A stretch of 48,560 nucleotides of DNA from a virus. The number at the start of each line of letters is the position of its first letter. The stretch's first letter is position 1. This document shows positions 21,896-28,007 of this stretch, one piece after another. The DNA is taken from the IMG/VR virus record IMGVR_UViG_3300020418_000011, positions 1-48,560 of that record, one strand, 5' to 3'. A program made the position numbers and the translations under genes. The notes below the pieces were generated by a model. It saw only the letters and a list, made by a program, of their open reading frames with translations, searched no databases and was not told the origin of the DNA.

Positions 21896-22303
21896 TTATA
21901 AAGTTGCTTCCCACTTTTGAATGTAATTTTTCCATTCAGAACCAAGAGCTTTCTTTAATCTGTTTTTGCAACAAGTTCCTAAAAAATGAGCACCTGTCAA
22001 TTCAACCTTTTTTTCATTTTCATCAGTGCAGTCATCTAAATGAGCAGCAGTGGAGGAACAACCCTGAACAGTTACAATTGCCCATCTATCTCTGCTAGAC
22101 TCACAACTAATATCAACTGGTCTGCCACAAATTTGACAAGGTTCAGTATCTTTACCATCAAATCTAGAATGACCTGCATACAAATCATAAATGTCACGAG
22201 GTCCTCTATAACCTTTCCAATCAACATCTGAATTTATATTAGCTACTCTAACACAGTCAATCTTTTCAAAACTGACTTCTAATTTATTTACTTTACTTAC
22301 CAT
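21896..22303 (-). CDS. Zinc-binding-like protein, first gene of an operator-controlled operon
   Basis: 135 residues with eight Cys. CQICGRPVDISCESS (Cys at about 56 and 59, plus 67) and a C-terminal GTCCKNRLKKAL pair suggest a zinc ribbon or treble-clef, with an added His/Cys in AAHLDDCTDEN. The first part holds WKGYRGPRDIYDLYAGHSRF and the segment RWAIVTVQGCSS. No named family. It is the first gene behind the 22349-22376 promoter, with ACGGAG before the ATG, so it is a likely early protein. Confidence 0.58.
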   Translation of the reverse strand: MVSKVNKLEVSFEKIDCVRVANINSDVDWKGYRGPRDIYDLYAGHSRFDGKDTEPCQICGRPVDISCESSRDRWAIVTVQGCSSTAAHLDDCTDENEKKVELTGAHFLGTCCKNRLKKALGSEWKNYIQKWEATL

Positions 22304-22320
22304 TTTTTTCTCCGTTGTTT

Positions 22321-22344
22321 GTGTGAAAAATCATTTTCTCACAC
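22321..22344 (-). promoter_or_regulatory. 5' leader hairpin with GTGTGA arms
   Basis: GTGTGA-AAAAT...ATTTT-TCACAC in the leader of the 21896-22303 gene (22321-22344, one mismatch), between the promoter and the ribosome binding site. The arm sequence GTGTGAGAA is repeated in the 27385-27419 hairpin, suggesting a shared regulatory or stability element. Confidence 0.45.
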
Positions 22345-22348
22345 TTAT

Positions 22349-22376
22349 ATAATATCACATCTAATATGTGATGCAA
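22349..22376 (-). promoter_or_regulatory. Early promoter with full palindromic operator
   Basis: On the minus strand TTGCAT (22376-22371), 16-bp spacer, TATTAT (22354-22349). The perfect inverted repeat ATCACAT-CTAAT-ATGTGAT (22354-22372) fills the spacer, the classical place for a repressor site. The same ATCACAT element recurs at the 9824, 27777 and 35416 promoters. Confidence 0.72.
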
Positions 22377-22395
22377 GTCTTTTTTTATTTTTTTT

Positions 22396-22896
22396 TTATT
22401 TTTTTTCAGGAGTTACATCAATAATATTTGATGCATCTTTTATTTTTCCTTCGAGCTCTTCAAGTCTTTTTTCTAACTGCTCTCGATTCATTCCCTCTAA
22501 GGTGTTATGAGTAATTTCTTTTTTATCAACAAACATCCCTGCCATTTGACCAGCTCTATACTCTGCATTAATAGCTCCTGTGTATTGACCTTTAATCTCT
22601 GCTCCGTTTCTTAGTCTTTCAAAAATCTTAAAACGCCTTAATTTATCTTTATCGTATTTTTCTTGCTCTTTGGACATTCTTTTTTCAAAGTACCTGCACA
22701 CATGAGGATTTAAGTCAGGGTTCAATAATCTACTAGCCTGTTCATATGGTTTACCTCTTTCTGATGTATATCCAGCTTTTGCAGCTGCATCAGCTTTTGA
22801 TATGTTTCCCCAGTTCTCGATAAGTATGTCTACAAATTGTCTTTGTTGAACTGTTAATTCTGTTGTAGATTTTAATTGATTTGGTTTTCTAGGCAT
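22396..22896 (-). CDS. Terminase small subunit-like protein
   Basis: 166 residues. An N-terminal helix-turn-helix reads LTVQQRQFVDILIENWGNIS KADAAAKAGYT (positions about 14-44), the typical TerS 'xxQxxF...N-x-x-x-A-A-x-x-AGY' pattern. The body is a helical oligomerisation region (YFEKRMSKEQEKYDKDKLRR FKIFERLRNGAE), and the C-terminal NREQLEKRLEELEGKIKDAS is a coiled coil. It would recognise the packaging site and stimulate TerL. It is unusual that it is transcribed about 1.6 kb before terL with other genes between. It overlaps the SET-domain gene by one base. Confidence 0.78.
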   Translation of the reverse strand: MPRKPNQLKSTTELTVQQRQFVDILIENWGNISKADAAAKAGYTSERGKPYEQASRLLNPDLNPHVCRYFEKRMSKEQEKYDKDKLRRFKIFERLRNGAEIKGQYTGAINAEYRAGQMAGMFVDKKEITHNTLEGMNREQLEKRLEELEGKIKDASNIIDVTPEKK

Positions 22897-23216
22897 TAAT
22901 TATCGTAGTCCAATAGTATTTCTTGATTTTTTTTTATGTTTTTTGTAGTCAACAAATTATAAATTATATAGTCATCCCAACTTTCCTTAACAAATAATTT
23001 ACAATTATTAGACTTACTATGATTAACAAAACCTCCAAGAGGTGTTCTGACATAACCAAAAATCATCGGTACTTTAATATGTGTAGATCCTAAATCAAAT
23101 CCTTTTGTTATATTTGTTTTTGCAAAAATGCCATGACCATCAATATTACTTTTATCAATTTTTAAATTTTCAGGTAGTGGATTATAGTAAAATCTATTCA
23201 TTTTTAAGTTTGTCAT
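22896..23216 (-). CDS. SET-domain protein (lysine methyltransferase-like)
   Basis: 106 residues, a minimal SET fold. Visible: IDGHGIFAKTNITKGFDLGS (the GxGxFA first motif), RTPLGGFVNHSKSNNCKLFV with Asn65-His66-Ser67 (the NHS/NxH SAM-binding motif) and the closing TTKNIKKNQEILLDYDN, which supplies the final Tyr104. SET enzymes methylate lysine side chains; the target here could be a host or virion protein. It begins 1 base before TerS ends its overlap (TAATG). The two in-frame starts (ATG at 23216 and six codons later) cannot be separated; no good Shine-Dalgarno is seen for either. Confidence 0.72.
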   Translation of the reverse strand: MTNLKMNRFYYNPLPENLKIDKSNIDGHGIFAKTNITKGFDLGSTHIKVPMIFGYVRTPLGGFVNHSKSNNCKLFVKESWDDYIIYNLLTTKNIKKNQEILLDYDN

Positions 23217-23503
23217 AGTACAAATAAATTATCATTTCTTTTCCCAAAATTCTATAATATATTTACTTACAAATAAAAAAAAATAAAAAAAAATGCATAT
23301 CTCACCTCAAAAATTTTAATTTTTCCTATTTTTTAGGAATTTTTCCTAAAATTTTCCTAAAACTTTTTGTCTTTTTTCCCTGTTTTCTGGTATTTTTCCT
23401 AGTTTTCCCAAAATATAGTGCTATTTTACCTTTTTACTTTTTTATTTTTTTTTGTAAGGAAGAGTATTATAGAAAACTGGCAAAAATCATGTATGATTAA
23501 TTT
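23217..23503. other. Divergent intergenic region with TTTTCCTA repeats
   Basis: A 287-bp gap between the minus-strand SET-domain gene and a plus-strand membrane protein. TTTTCCTA is present at 23321, 23341, 23352 and 23394, with an inverted copy TTAGGAAT near 23334, so TAGGAA/TTCCTA form a short palindrome. The flanks are A- and T-rich tracts. It may be an iteron-type origin or a regulatory array. No gene was found here. Confidence 0.5.
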
Positions 23504-23758
23504 ATGGATTTATACTGGCTCGAGTTCCTTGCAGCGTGTACCGCTATCATTAGCATCTATGTCTATGGAAATGGATCATATTTAGCACCAATCGTGGGTC
23601 TTGGTTCTCAGGTTATTTGGATATGGTGGTGTATTGAGATGGAATTGACAACGATGTTTTTACTCTGCCTGGCAATGGTACTGACACATCTAAGAAATTT
23701 AAAGGTTATGGGAACGACTACAAAGCTTCAAGAATTATGGAATCGGTATAAGTGGTAG
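23504..23758 (+). CDS. Small membrane protein, plus strand
   Basis: 84 residues with three hydrophobic segments: FLAACTAIISIYVYGNG, YLAPIVGLGSQVIWIWWC and LTTMFLLCLAMVLTH, then a basic tail (RNLKVMGTTTKLQELWNRYK). The GNxSYLAPIxGLxSQVxWIYW-type core recurs in small phage membrane proteins. It is the only plus-strand gene in this part of the genome and its 3' end overlaps the converging 23718-24182 gene by 41 bases. No obvious ribosome binding site, and the ATG at 23504 is preceded by another ATG out of frame. Function unknown. Confidence 0.55.
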   Translation: MDLYWLEFLAACTAIISIYVYGNGSYLAPIVGLGSQVIWIWWCIEMELTTMFLLCLAMVLTHLRNLKVMGTTTKLQELWNRYKW

Positions 23759-24182
23759 CTGTATTATGAATTTCTTTCCTGAGCTCATCTAATCGCTTTC
23801 TAATAAGTTTTTTTTGATCATTATTAATATTATAAAATAAAGCTTTATATATTCTATTATATTCTGCCCAACGCACTTGTTTTTTAGTAAAAGCAATTAC
23901 TTTGCGTTTAAGAGCACTAATGTAATGTTCTCTCATTTCTTCAGGATCGAGTAGTGCCCATTCACAAACTTCTCTAAAGTCCCGTGATTCTTGGATAATC
24001 CAGTTATGAGCTTCAATCTTTTGCACTGATGACTTTCTATCAGAGAGCGTGATCATTGTATCATCGAATGCGTTTATAACGACAGCACGCCATAATTTGT
24101 GTTCAGAGCTAAGTTTTTTATCGATCACGGAACGAGTAAAGCTCAGTCCCATTAGTTTATACAGATAAGGAGATGAGCTCAT
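23718..24182 (-). CDS. Conserved marine-phage protein
   Basis: 154 residues. The centre LWRAVVINAFDDTMITLSDR KSSVQKIEAHNWIIQESRDF REVCEWALLDPEEMREHYIS AL is a conserved block that I recognise from many marine phages and prophage regions ('LWRAVLxxAFDD... R... AxxWI... DF..VC.LAGxxPxxIRxxI'). It is similar to the C-terminal part of some phage proteins linked to transcription or replication. No catalytic motif. It is predicted to be helical. It overlaps the 24182-24406 gene by one base. Confidence 0.6.
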   Translation of the reverse strand: MSSSPYLYKLMGLSFTRSVIDKKLSSEHKLWRAVVINAFDDTMITLSDRKSSVQKIEAHNWIIQESRDFREVCEWALLDPEEMREHYISALKRKVIAFTKKQVRWAEYNRIYKALFYNINNDQKKLIRKRLDELRKEIHNTATTYTDSIILEAL

Positions 24183-24406
24183 TAGTGAGCAAAATTTTTG
24201 ACCAACTCCCTTAATATTCTTTTATAATTAGCAAGAATGCTTTTTTTAGTTTTTTTTGTAGCTCGTAATTTAATATAATCGACATACAAACTTTCGATTA
24301 ATTCGTGTCTTTCATCAGGAGACATACCATTAGGATCAACCAAAAAGGCTACATCTTCATGTTCGAGCAGGTTATCCCATTCAAATTTATTTCTAGACAT
24401 AATCAT
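24182..24406 (-). CDS. Small conserved helical protein
   Basis: 74 residues. MSRNKFEWDNLLEHEDVAFL, then VDPNGMSPDERHELIESLYV DYIKLRATKKTKKSILANYK RILREL is charged and helical, with a basic C-terminal half. It shares a junction base with the next gene and lies in the same short string before the HNH gene. The opening has ATG codons at 24406 and 24400; the latter gives MSRNKF and is plausible too. No known function. Confidence 0.5.
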   Translation of the reverse strand: MIMSRNKFEWDNLLEHEDVAFLVDPNGMSPDERHELIESLYVDYIKLRATKKTKKSILANYKRILRELVKNFAH

Positions 24407-24445
24407 AGTATACCTCAGTCAAAAACTACTTACTATTCACACTCA

Positions 24446-24835
24446 TTACTTTTTTTTATAAATTGTGGGATCGTAGCCGTTTAAATTAAAATTAAAATTT
24501 TTGTCTCGTTGATATTTGATGTTCTTTGATTTGAATGTTGGTAACTGACTATCGCAATTAGGACAAACAAATCGAAGATTTTCAAGCCTATTATCTTTTT
24601 TTACCCCATTTATATGATCAAGTACAAGCGATAAATTTTTTTTCTTCCATTCACCTTCATTACCACAGAATGCACATTCATAAGGAATAAGCTTTTCGTT
24701 AATAATTCTATTTTTTAAATGTGTATAATTTTTATAATTTGAGTTTTTGACAAACAACTTTTCGTTAGGTATTCGTGTGTATTTATTAGCCAAATGCCTT
24801 CTCCCGTCATTATAGGATAAAGGTTCGTGGTTCAT
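24446..24835 (-). CDS. HNH endonuclease
   Basis: 129 residues. The nuclease core is CAFCGNEGEWKKKNLSLVLD HINGVKKDNRLENLRFVCPN CDSQL: paired zinc Cys in CAFC and CPNC, and the HNH residues in LVLDHINGVKKDNRLENLRF. This is the typical 'xxLDHxxGxxxDNRxxNLxxxCPNCHxxx' unit of phage HNH nucleases. There is no intron or inteinflanking it. It could be a packaging-linked nicking enzyme (as in many phages near terminase) or a homing endonuclease. It ends upstream of the small helical genes. Confidence 0.85.
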   Translation of the reverse strand: MNHEPLSYNDGRRHLANKYTRIPNEKLFVKNSNYKNYTHLKNRIINEKLIPYECAFCGNEGEWKKKNLSLVLDHINGVKKDNRLENLRFVCPNCDSQLPTFKSKNIKYQRDKNFNFNLNGYDPTIYKKK

Positions 24836-24844
24836 GTGTCTAGG

Positions 24845-24997
24845 TCAGTGTCTTTTGATTTTTTTAAAAACAATACTGCAATAAGGACATCTAACCTCGT
24901 CAACTCCTTCAAGTGACAAGTAAATAAGAGGATGACCTCCTGAGTCTTCACCCCTGCAACATACTGTTTTTTCGTTAAAGACTTGTATTGTTTTCAC
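24845..24997 (-). CDS. zf-CHCC zinc-finger peptide, 50 residues
   Basis: Found by hand. GTG start at 24997 overlapping the methyltransferase stop as GTGA; stop TGA at 24845. The product has VCCRGEDSGGHPLIYLSLEG and VRCPYCSIVFKK: Cys13/14, His22, Cys37 and Cys40 give the CHCC zinc arrangement, and GGHPLIYL...V-x-CPYC is the standard signature of zf-CHCC proteins (NDUFS6-like, and small bacterial and phage proteins). Such domains are compact zinc folds with unknown partners in phages. It lies between the methyltransferase and the HNH nuclease. Confidence 0.7.
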   Translation of the reverse strand: MKTIQVFNEKTVCCRGEDSGGHPLIYLSLEGVDEVRCPYCSIVFKKIKRH

Positions 24998-26112
24998 TGA
25001 TGACTTTCTTCTACAATCACATTAGCAAAAAGAGAATTATCACCTATCAATCTTTTCTCAGCAATCTTAGCGTACTCTTTGTTTAATTCGATTATAATAG
25101 CATCTCTTCCCAATCTGTCAGCTACGAGAGCCGTGGTTCCTGAACCACCAAAAGGGTCAAGGACTGTTCCACCTTTGGGACAACCTGCCAAAATACAAGG
25201 CTCAATCAAATCTGGTGGATAGGTAGCAAAGTGAGCTTCTTTATATGGTTTAGTAGTGACAGTCCACACACTTCTTTTATTAGATTTTCCATCTGCACTA
25301 AAATTAGGTTTATCTATTGGTCTACCCTCTTGCCATCTCTCTTCATTTGGAGCTCCTTTAAACTGACCTTTAAAAGCACCTTTGAATTTATTTTTATTTC
25401 TTTCCTCTGTTAATGGACTACTTTCAACTTTAATAGCTTCATTATCAAAATAATACTTTGGTTGCTTACTTAATAAAAATATATATTCGTGTGCTTTAGT
25501 GCATCTATCTTTAACACTTTCTGGCATAGGATTAGGTTTGTTCCAAATGATATCTTGTCGTAGATACCACCCATCTTCTTGTAAACCAAAAGCAACTTTC
25601 CAAGGAATACCAACTAAATCTTTAGGTTTTATATCTTTACAAACTGCTGGTCTTGTAACTCCATAATCTTTATCACCTCTTACTGTTTGATTTGTAGTTG
25701 ATGTTCTACCACCACTAGAATAACTATCGCCTAAATTAAGCCATAGAGTTCCGTCATCTCGTAACACTCGTTTAACTTCTCTAAATACCTTTACTAAATT
25801 ATCAACATATTCTTGAGGTGTTTCTTCTAAACCTAGTTGTCTATCTTGTCGCACTGCTCCACACTTCGGACAAATTGTTTTGTAAATTGAATCAGCAATA
25901 CCTCCGCTTTTTTGAGATTTTTTATGCCCTGTGATTGTTTTATCACTTTGGTGACTAGTTCTATAATGAGGACAATTTGGGTCACCTCCCACCCAAGTAG
26001 CAGTGCCATAATCTCTAAGACCCCAATAGGGTGGTGAAGTAACACAAGTGTGAATACTTTTGGCAGACATCTTTTTTAAGACATCTAAACAATTACCAAT
26101 TTTTATTTTCAT
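24994..26112 (-). CDS. DNA methyltransferase (N4-cytosine/N6-adenine, beta class)
   Basis: 372 residues. The catalytic motif TSPPYWG is at 25-31 and the SAM-binding motif DPFGGSGTT at 319-327, with the order catalytic-before-SAM that defines beta-class enzymes; TSPPYWG favours N4-cytosine. A Cys/His cluster (NCPHYRTSH, ICPKCGAVR, about 46-87) inserted in the target-recognition region is an unusual zinc-like element. It probably protects phage DNA from host restriction. It sits upstream of an HNH nuclease and an exported small gene. No partner restriction nuclease is obvious. Confidence 0.88.
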   Translation of the reverse strand: MKIKIGNCLDVLKKMSAKSIHTCVTSPPYWGLRDYGTATWVGGDPNCPHYRTSHQSDKTITGHKKSQKSGGIADSIYKTICPKCGAVRQDRQLGLEETPQEYVDNLVKVFREVKRVLRDDGTLWLNLGDSYSSGGRTSTTNQTVRGDKDYGVTRPAVCKDIKPKDLVGIPWKVAFGLQEDGWYLRQDIIWNKPNPMPESVKDRCTKAHEYIFLLSKQPKYYFDNEAIKVESSPLTEERNKNKFKGAFKGQFKGAPNEERWQEGRPIDKPNFSADGKSNKRSVWTVTTKPYKEAHFATYPPDLIEPCILAGCPKGGTVLDPFGGSGTTALVADRLGRDAIIIELNKEYAKIAEKRLIGDNSLFANVIVEESHQ

Positions 26113-26270
26113 AATTTAGTTCGAGCTCCTGAGTGACCTGAGCCACCACAGGCATTACAAACATAAGTCGTATCTATTTCTTTATCTTTGAATCTGTCAG
26201 GACGGATATAACCATTGCCGTGACATTCTTCACAGACTTCATAAACTAAAACTTTTTCTTTCATCCTCAT
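26109..26270 (-). CDS. Small protein with DnaJ-type CXXCXGXG zinc motif
   Basis: 53 residues from ATG at 26270, which overlaps the upstream stop as ATGA (start MRMKEKVLVYE). A longer frame begins at 26291 but would lie inside the preceding gene. It has CEECHGNGYI and CNACGGSGHSG, two CXXCXGXG units as in the DnaJ zinc domain, connected by a short linker. DnaJ-like zinc modules bind unfolded protein, but isolated ones in phages have no established role. It is next to the methyltransferase (4-base overlap). Confidence 0.6.
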   Translation of the reverse strand: MRMKEKVLVYEVCEECHGNGYIRPDRFKDKEIDTTYVCNACGGSGHSGARTKL

Positions 26271-26476
26271 TCTTTTTCTTTCGTCACACATTCCTGTTTA
26301 TATTTCGTATATCCACCAGGTAAAGTCAATGCAGGATTCTTGGGATCTGCTTTTGACCAACCTTTATCAACCCAGACACAAGTATATTGTCGCTCATTGT
26401 TTTTTTTCTGTACAAAAAAATCAGCATTGCTCCATGTATATAAATTAAAAACTAATCCTATTATTAATGTTTCCAT
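26267..26476 (-). CDS. Small exported protein
   Basis: 69 residues. METLIIGLVFNLYTWSNADF is a short hydrophobic leader without a strong Ala-x-Ala site, then a hydrophilic part with Cys in RQYTCVWVDKGW and YKQECVTKEKE. It follows a clear AAGGAG site. The VFVKGW-type 'CVWVDKGWSKADPKN' suggests a small beta protein outside the membrane. It is one of three adjacent genes with hydrophobic leaders and one or two Cys (26267, 26481, 26707). Role unknown; periplasmic or membrane-linked interference with host or rival phages is a possibility only. Confidence 0.55.
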   Translation of the reverse strand: METLIIGLVFNLYTWSNADFFVQKKNNERQYTCVWVDKGWSKADPKNPALTLPGGYTKYKQECVTKEKE

Positions 26477-26480
26477 TTTT

Positions 26481-26714
26481 TTACTCCTTGTCTTTTACTT
26501 GATCCCATTTGTTAAGCCTATATTTTTTAAACCAAATGATAGGATCATTACATTTGGCGGCTTTTATTTTTTTATTAATATTTTTTTTTTCAAAGTCTTT
26601 AACAATTTTTGCAATCGCAGTTTCGCAATCTGCATATCGAAAATTAGAAAAATGTTTGATATGTAATTTATCGTTCAACTCAAACCAAAATGTTATTATG
26701 AAAAAATTAAACAC
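26481..26714 (-). CDS. Small protein with hydrophobic leader, GTG start
   Basis: 77 residues. The start is GTG at 26714 (codon GTG TTT AAT), inside the end of the gene upstream. The opening MFNFFIITFWFELNDKLHIK is hydrophobic but short. Two Cys lie in FRYADCETAIAKIV and AAKCNDPIIW, and the C-terminus is basic. The ribosome binding site is weak, so expression may depend on coupling to 26707-26913, which it overlaps by 8 bases. Function unknown. Confidence 0.48.
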   Translation of the reverse strand: MFNFFIITFWFELNDKLHIKHFSNFRYADCETAIAKIVKDFEKKNINKKIKAAKCNDPIIWFKKYRLNKWDQVKDKE

Positions 26715-26913
26715 CCGTTTCTAATTTCTTTTTAGCTTTTTCTCGTAAGATGAAAGTTTTTTCGTCATAGCATCCCCACCCTGTAACATCTTTATTTGTT
26801 TGAGCTTCATAGATATCTACTTGTTCCCATATTTTATCGTAGTCACAAATATCCACTTCGCCATAAACATGTTCCAATCCGTTAGCTAAAAAAAATATTA
26901 CGATCCATTTCAT
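26707..26913 (-). CDS. Small exported protein with signal peptide
   Basis: 68 residues. MKWIVIFFLANGLEHVYGEV is a likely signal peptide with cleavage near VYG. The mature part contains DICDYDKIWEQVDIYEAQTN and VTGWGCYDEKTFILREKAKK, with Cys in both halves that could form one disulfide. It begins 3 bases inside the stop of 26910-27164 (ATGA-like overlap) and has AGAGAGAT upstream. Small periplasmic proteins are sometimes superinfection or envelope factors; no such link is proved here. Confidence 0.58.
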   Translation of the reverse strand: MKWIVIFFLANGLEHVYGEVDICDYDKIWEQVDIYEAQTNKDVTGWGCYDEKTFILREKAKKKLETGV

Positions 26914-27164
26914 TTTATCTCTCTACAAAAAACTTTAAAATGATCTTCAAAATTATCACACTTAGTTACAACTAAAGCTTTCATTTTGTGACCACCATAC
27001 TCAAAAAGAGTATCGGTTCTTACAGGAATTCTTGTTGGTATAGAAACGTAAATACCCTTTTCATAATCTTCATGAGGTTGTTCATCGTCTCTATAACCTG
27101 TGGCATAATTTTTATTGTCTATGTAAACTAAAAATTCTGCCCATCTAGATTTAATCTCTGGCAT
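26910..27164 (-). CDS. Unknown small protein
   Basis: 84 residues, mostly beta: RWAEFLVYIDNKNYATGYRD, YEKGIYVSIPTRIPVRTDTL FEYGGHKMKALVVTKCDNFE. No recognised family. It overlaps the ribbon-helix-helix-like gene by 14 bases and the exported gene downstream by 4 bases, so the string is coupled. The Gly-rich FEYGGHKMKAL region may be a short beta hairpin. Role unknown. Confidence 0.5.
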   Translation of the reverse strand: MPEIKSRWAEFLVYIDNKNYATGYRDDEQPHEDYEKGIYVSIPTRIPVRTDTLFEYGGHKMKALVVTKCDNFEDHFKVFCREIK

Positions 27165-27366
27165 TTGATTTTTTTCCTTTTTCTAAAAGATGTTCTGAAA
27201 AGGCTTCATAACTTGTGCCCTCTTTTTTAGCTTGATAACGAATTGTTTCATCAATCATTTTGCTAATCATATTATTAGGTCTTCTATATTTTACTGAGCA
27301 TAGACCTTTTAATTTGTAGTAACAATCTTTTCTTATAGCAACTGTGTGCCATTTTGTAGTATCCAT
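27151..27366 (-). CDS. Ribbon-helix-helix-like small DNA-binding candidate
   Basis: 71 residues. WHTVAIRKDCYYKLKGLCSV KYRRPNNMISKMIDETIRYQ has the look of an RHH protein: an N-terminal strand (TVAIRKD), a helix (YYKLKGLCS), a turn with PNN and a second helix (MISKMIDETIRYQAKK). These proteins bind DNA as dimers and repress their own operons in many phages. It is a candidate regulator of the ATCACAT promoters, but this is not shown. It lies beyond the 27385-27419 hairpin, and no ATCACAT site is directly next to its start. Confidence 0.5.
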   Translation of the reverse strand: MDTTKWHTVAIRKDCYYKLKGLCSVKYRRPNNMISKMIDETIRYQAKKEGTSYEAFSEHLLEKGKKSNARD

Positions 27367-27384
27367 AATTTTTCCTTATCTTTG

Positions 27385-27419
27385 GGGGTGTGAGAATATT
27401 ATAATTATTCTCACACCCC
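27385..27419 (-). promoter_or_regulatory. Long perfect hairpin between early genes
   Basis: 14-bp perfect arms GGGGTGTGAGAATA (27385-27398) and TATTCTCACACCCC (27406-27419) with a 7-base loop. It lies between the stop of 27429-27710 and the start of 27151-27366. No T-run follows on either strand, so termination is unlikely; an mRNA processing/stability element or a large operator is more likely. Its GTGTGAGAA arm is shared with the leader hairpin at 22321-22344. Confidence 0.6.
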
Positions 27420-27428
27420 ATATTAATA

Positions 27429-27710
27429 TTATAAAATTGGTCTGTTGGTATCCAAATGATCAGGTATGGATACCTTATTTAGATTATTGTAATCTTTAAT
27501 ATCCATGTCTAACCAAGCAACAGAATTTTCACTTGTAGCAATCTGCGTTCTAATTTCAATGTCGTTATGCAGCATGTGAAACATCACAGGAAGTTTTTTT
27601 CCGTCCTCAATTTCGTCATATGCATGTCTTTCGACAGATCGATTTTTTTTAAGCTTGATTGCTTTTTCGTTCAATAAAATGAACTGTTCTTTTGTTAAGT
27701 ACGATATCAT
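27429..27710 (-). CDS. Small early protein behind an operator promoter
   Basis: 93 residues from ATG at 27710, preferred over an ATG 11 codons earlier because AGAAAGG lies about seven bases upstream. It begins MISYLTKEQFILLNEKAIKL KK and has VMFHMLHNDIEIRTQIATSE NSVAWLDMDIKDYNN, with an acidic-hydrophobic centre. No family recognised. It is the first gene after the minus-strand promoter at 27777, so it is probably expressed first in the accessory operon. Its 3' end precedes the 14-bp hairpin. Confidence 0.6.
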   Translation of the reverse strand: MISYLTKEQFILLNEKAIKLKKNRSVERHAYDEIEDGKKLPVMFHMLHNDIEIRTQIATSENSVAWLDMDIKDYNNLNKVSIPDHLDTNRPIL

Positions 27711-27748
27711 ATTTAAGCCTTTCTTCGTAATAATTAATATCAATTCTA

Positions 27749-27777
27749 AATATATATGTTTAAATGTGATAATGCAA
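27749..27777 (-). promoter_or_regulatory. Minus-strand early promoter with ATCACAT half-site
   Basis: TTGCAT (27777-27772), 17-bp spacer and TATATT (27754-27749). The half-site ATCACAT (27770-27764) lies two bases inside the spacer, and the partner arm is degenerate (ACATATAT). The back-to-back plus-strand promoter begins only 5 bp away (27783), so one regulator could control both. Confidence 0.65.
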
Positions 27778-27782
27778 GCTAA

Positions 27783-27811
27783 TTGACATCTTTTATAATC
27801 TTTTTTATACT
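27783..27811 (+). promoter_or_regulatory. Near-consensus sigma-70 promoter
   Basis: TTGACA (27783-27788), exactly 17 bp, TATACT (27806-27811). It drives the small gene at 27834, whose ribosome binding site AAGGAAG follows. This is the best sigma-70 match found in the window. Confidence 0.78.
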
Positions 27812-27833
27812 TTAATTATGAAAGGAAGTGAAA

Positions 27834-28007
27834 ATGGCAATAACGGAATTGTTACATGCTAAGATGTCTTTAGAATCTAAATGGAATGCCATGTATACTG
27901 AAAGTGGTGTTTATTCTATTGAGATGAAAGATATCGAAAAAAAAATTGATGCTATAAAGCAAGATTTGGTTCTAGCCGATATAAAAGAAGCAAAAGCGAA
28001 ATACTAA
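27834..28007 (+). CDS. 57-residue helical protein under a strong promoter
   Basis: Found by hand. ATG at 27834 with AAGGAAGTGAAA upstream; stop TAA at 28005-28007, overlapping the end of the converging DNA polymerase gene by 4 bases. The product opens MAITELLHAKMSLESKWNAM YTES and ends with a coiled-coil-like helix (VYSIEMKDIEKKIDAIKQDL VLADIKEAK). It has no known motif. The near-consensus promoter and an isolated plus-strand location suggest early, high-level expression, such as a host-takeover factor. Confidence 0.68.
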   Translation: MAITELLHAKMSLESKWNAMYTESGVYSIEMKDIEKKIDAIKQDLVLADIKEAKAKY

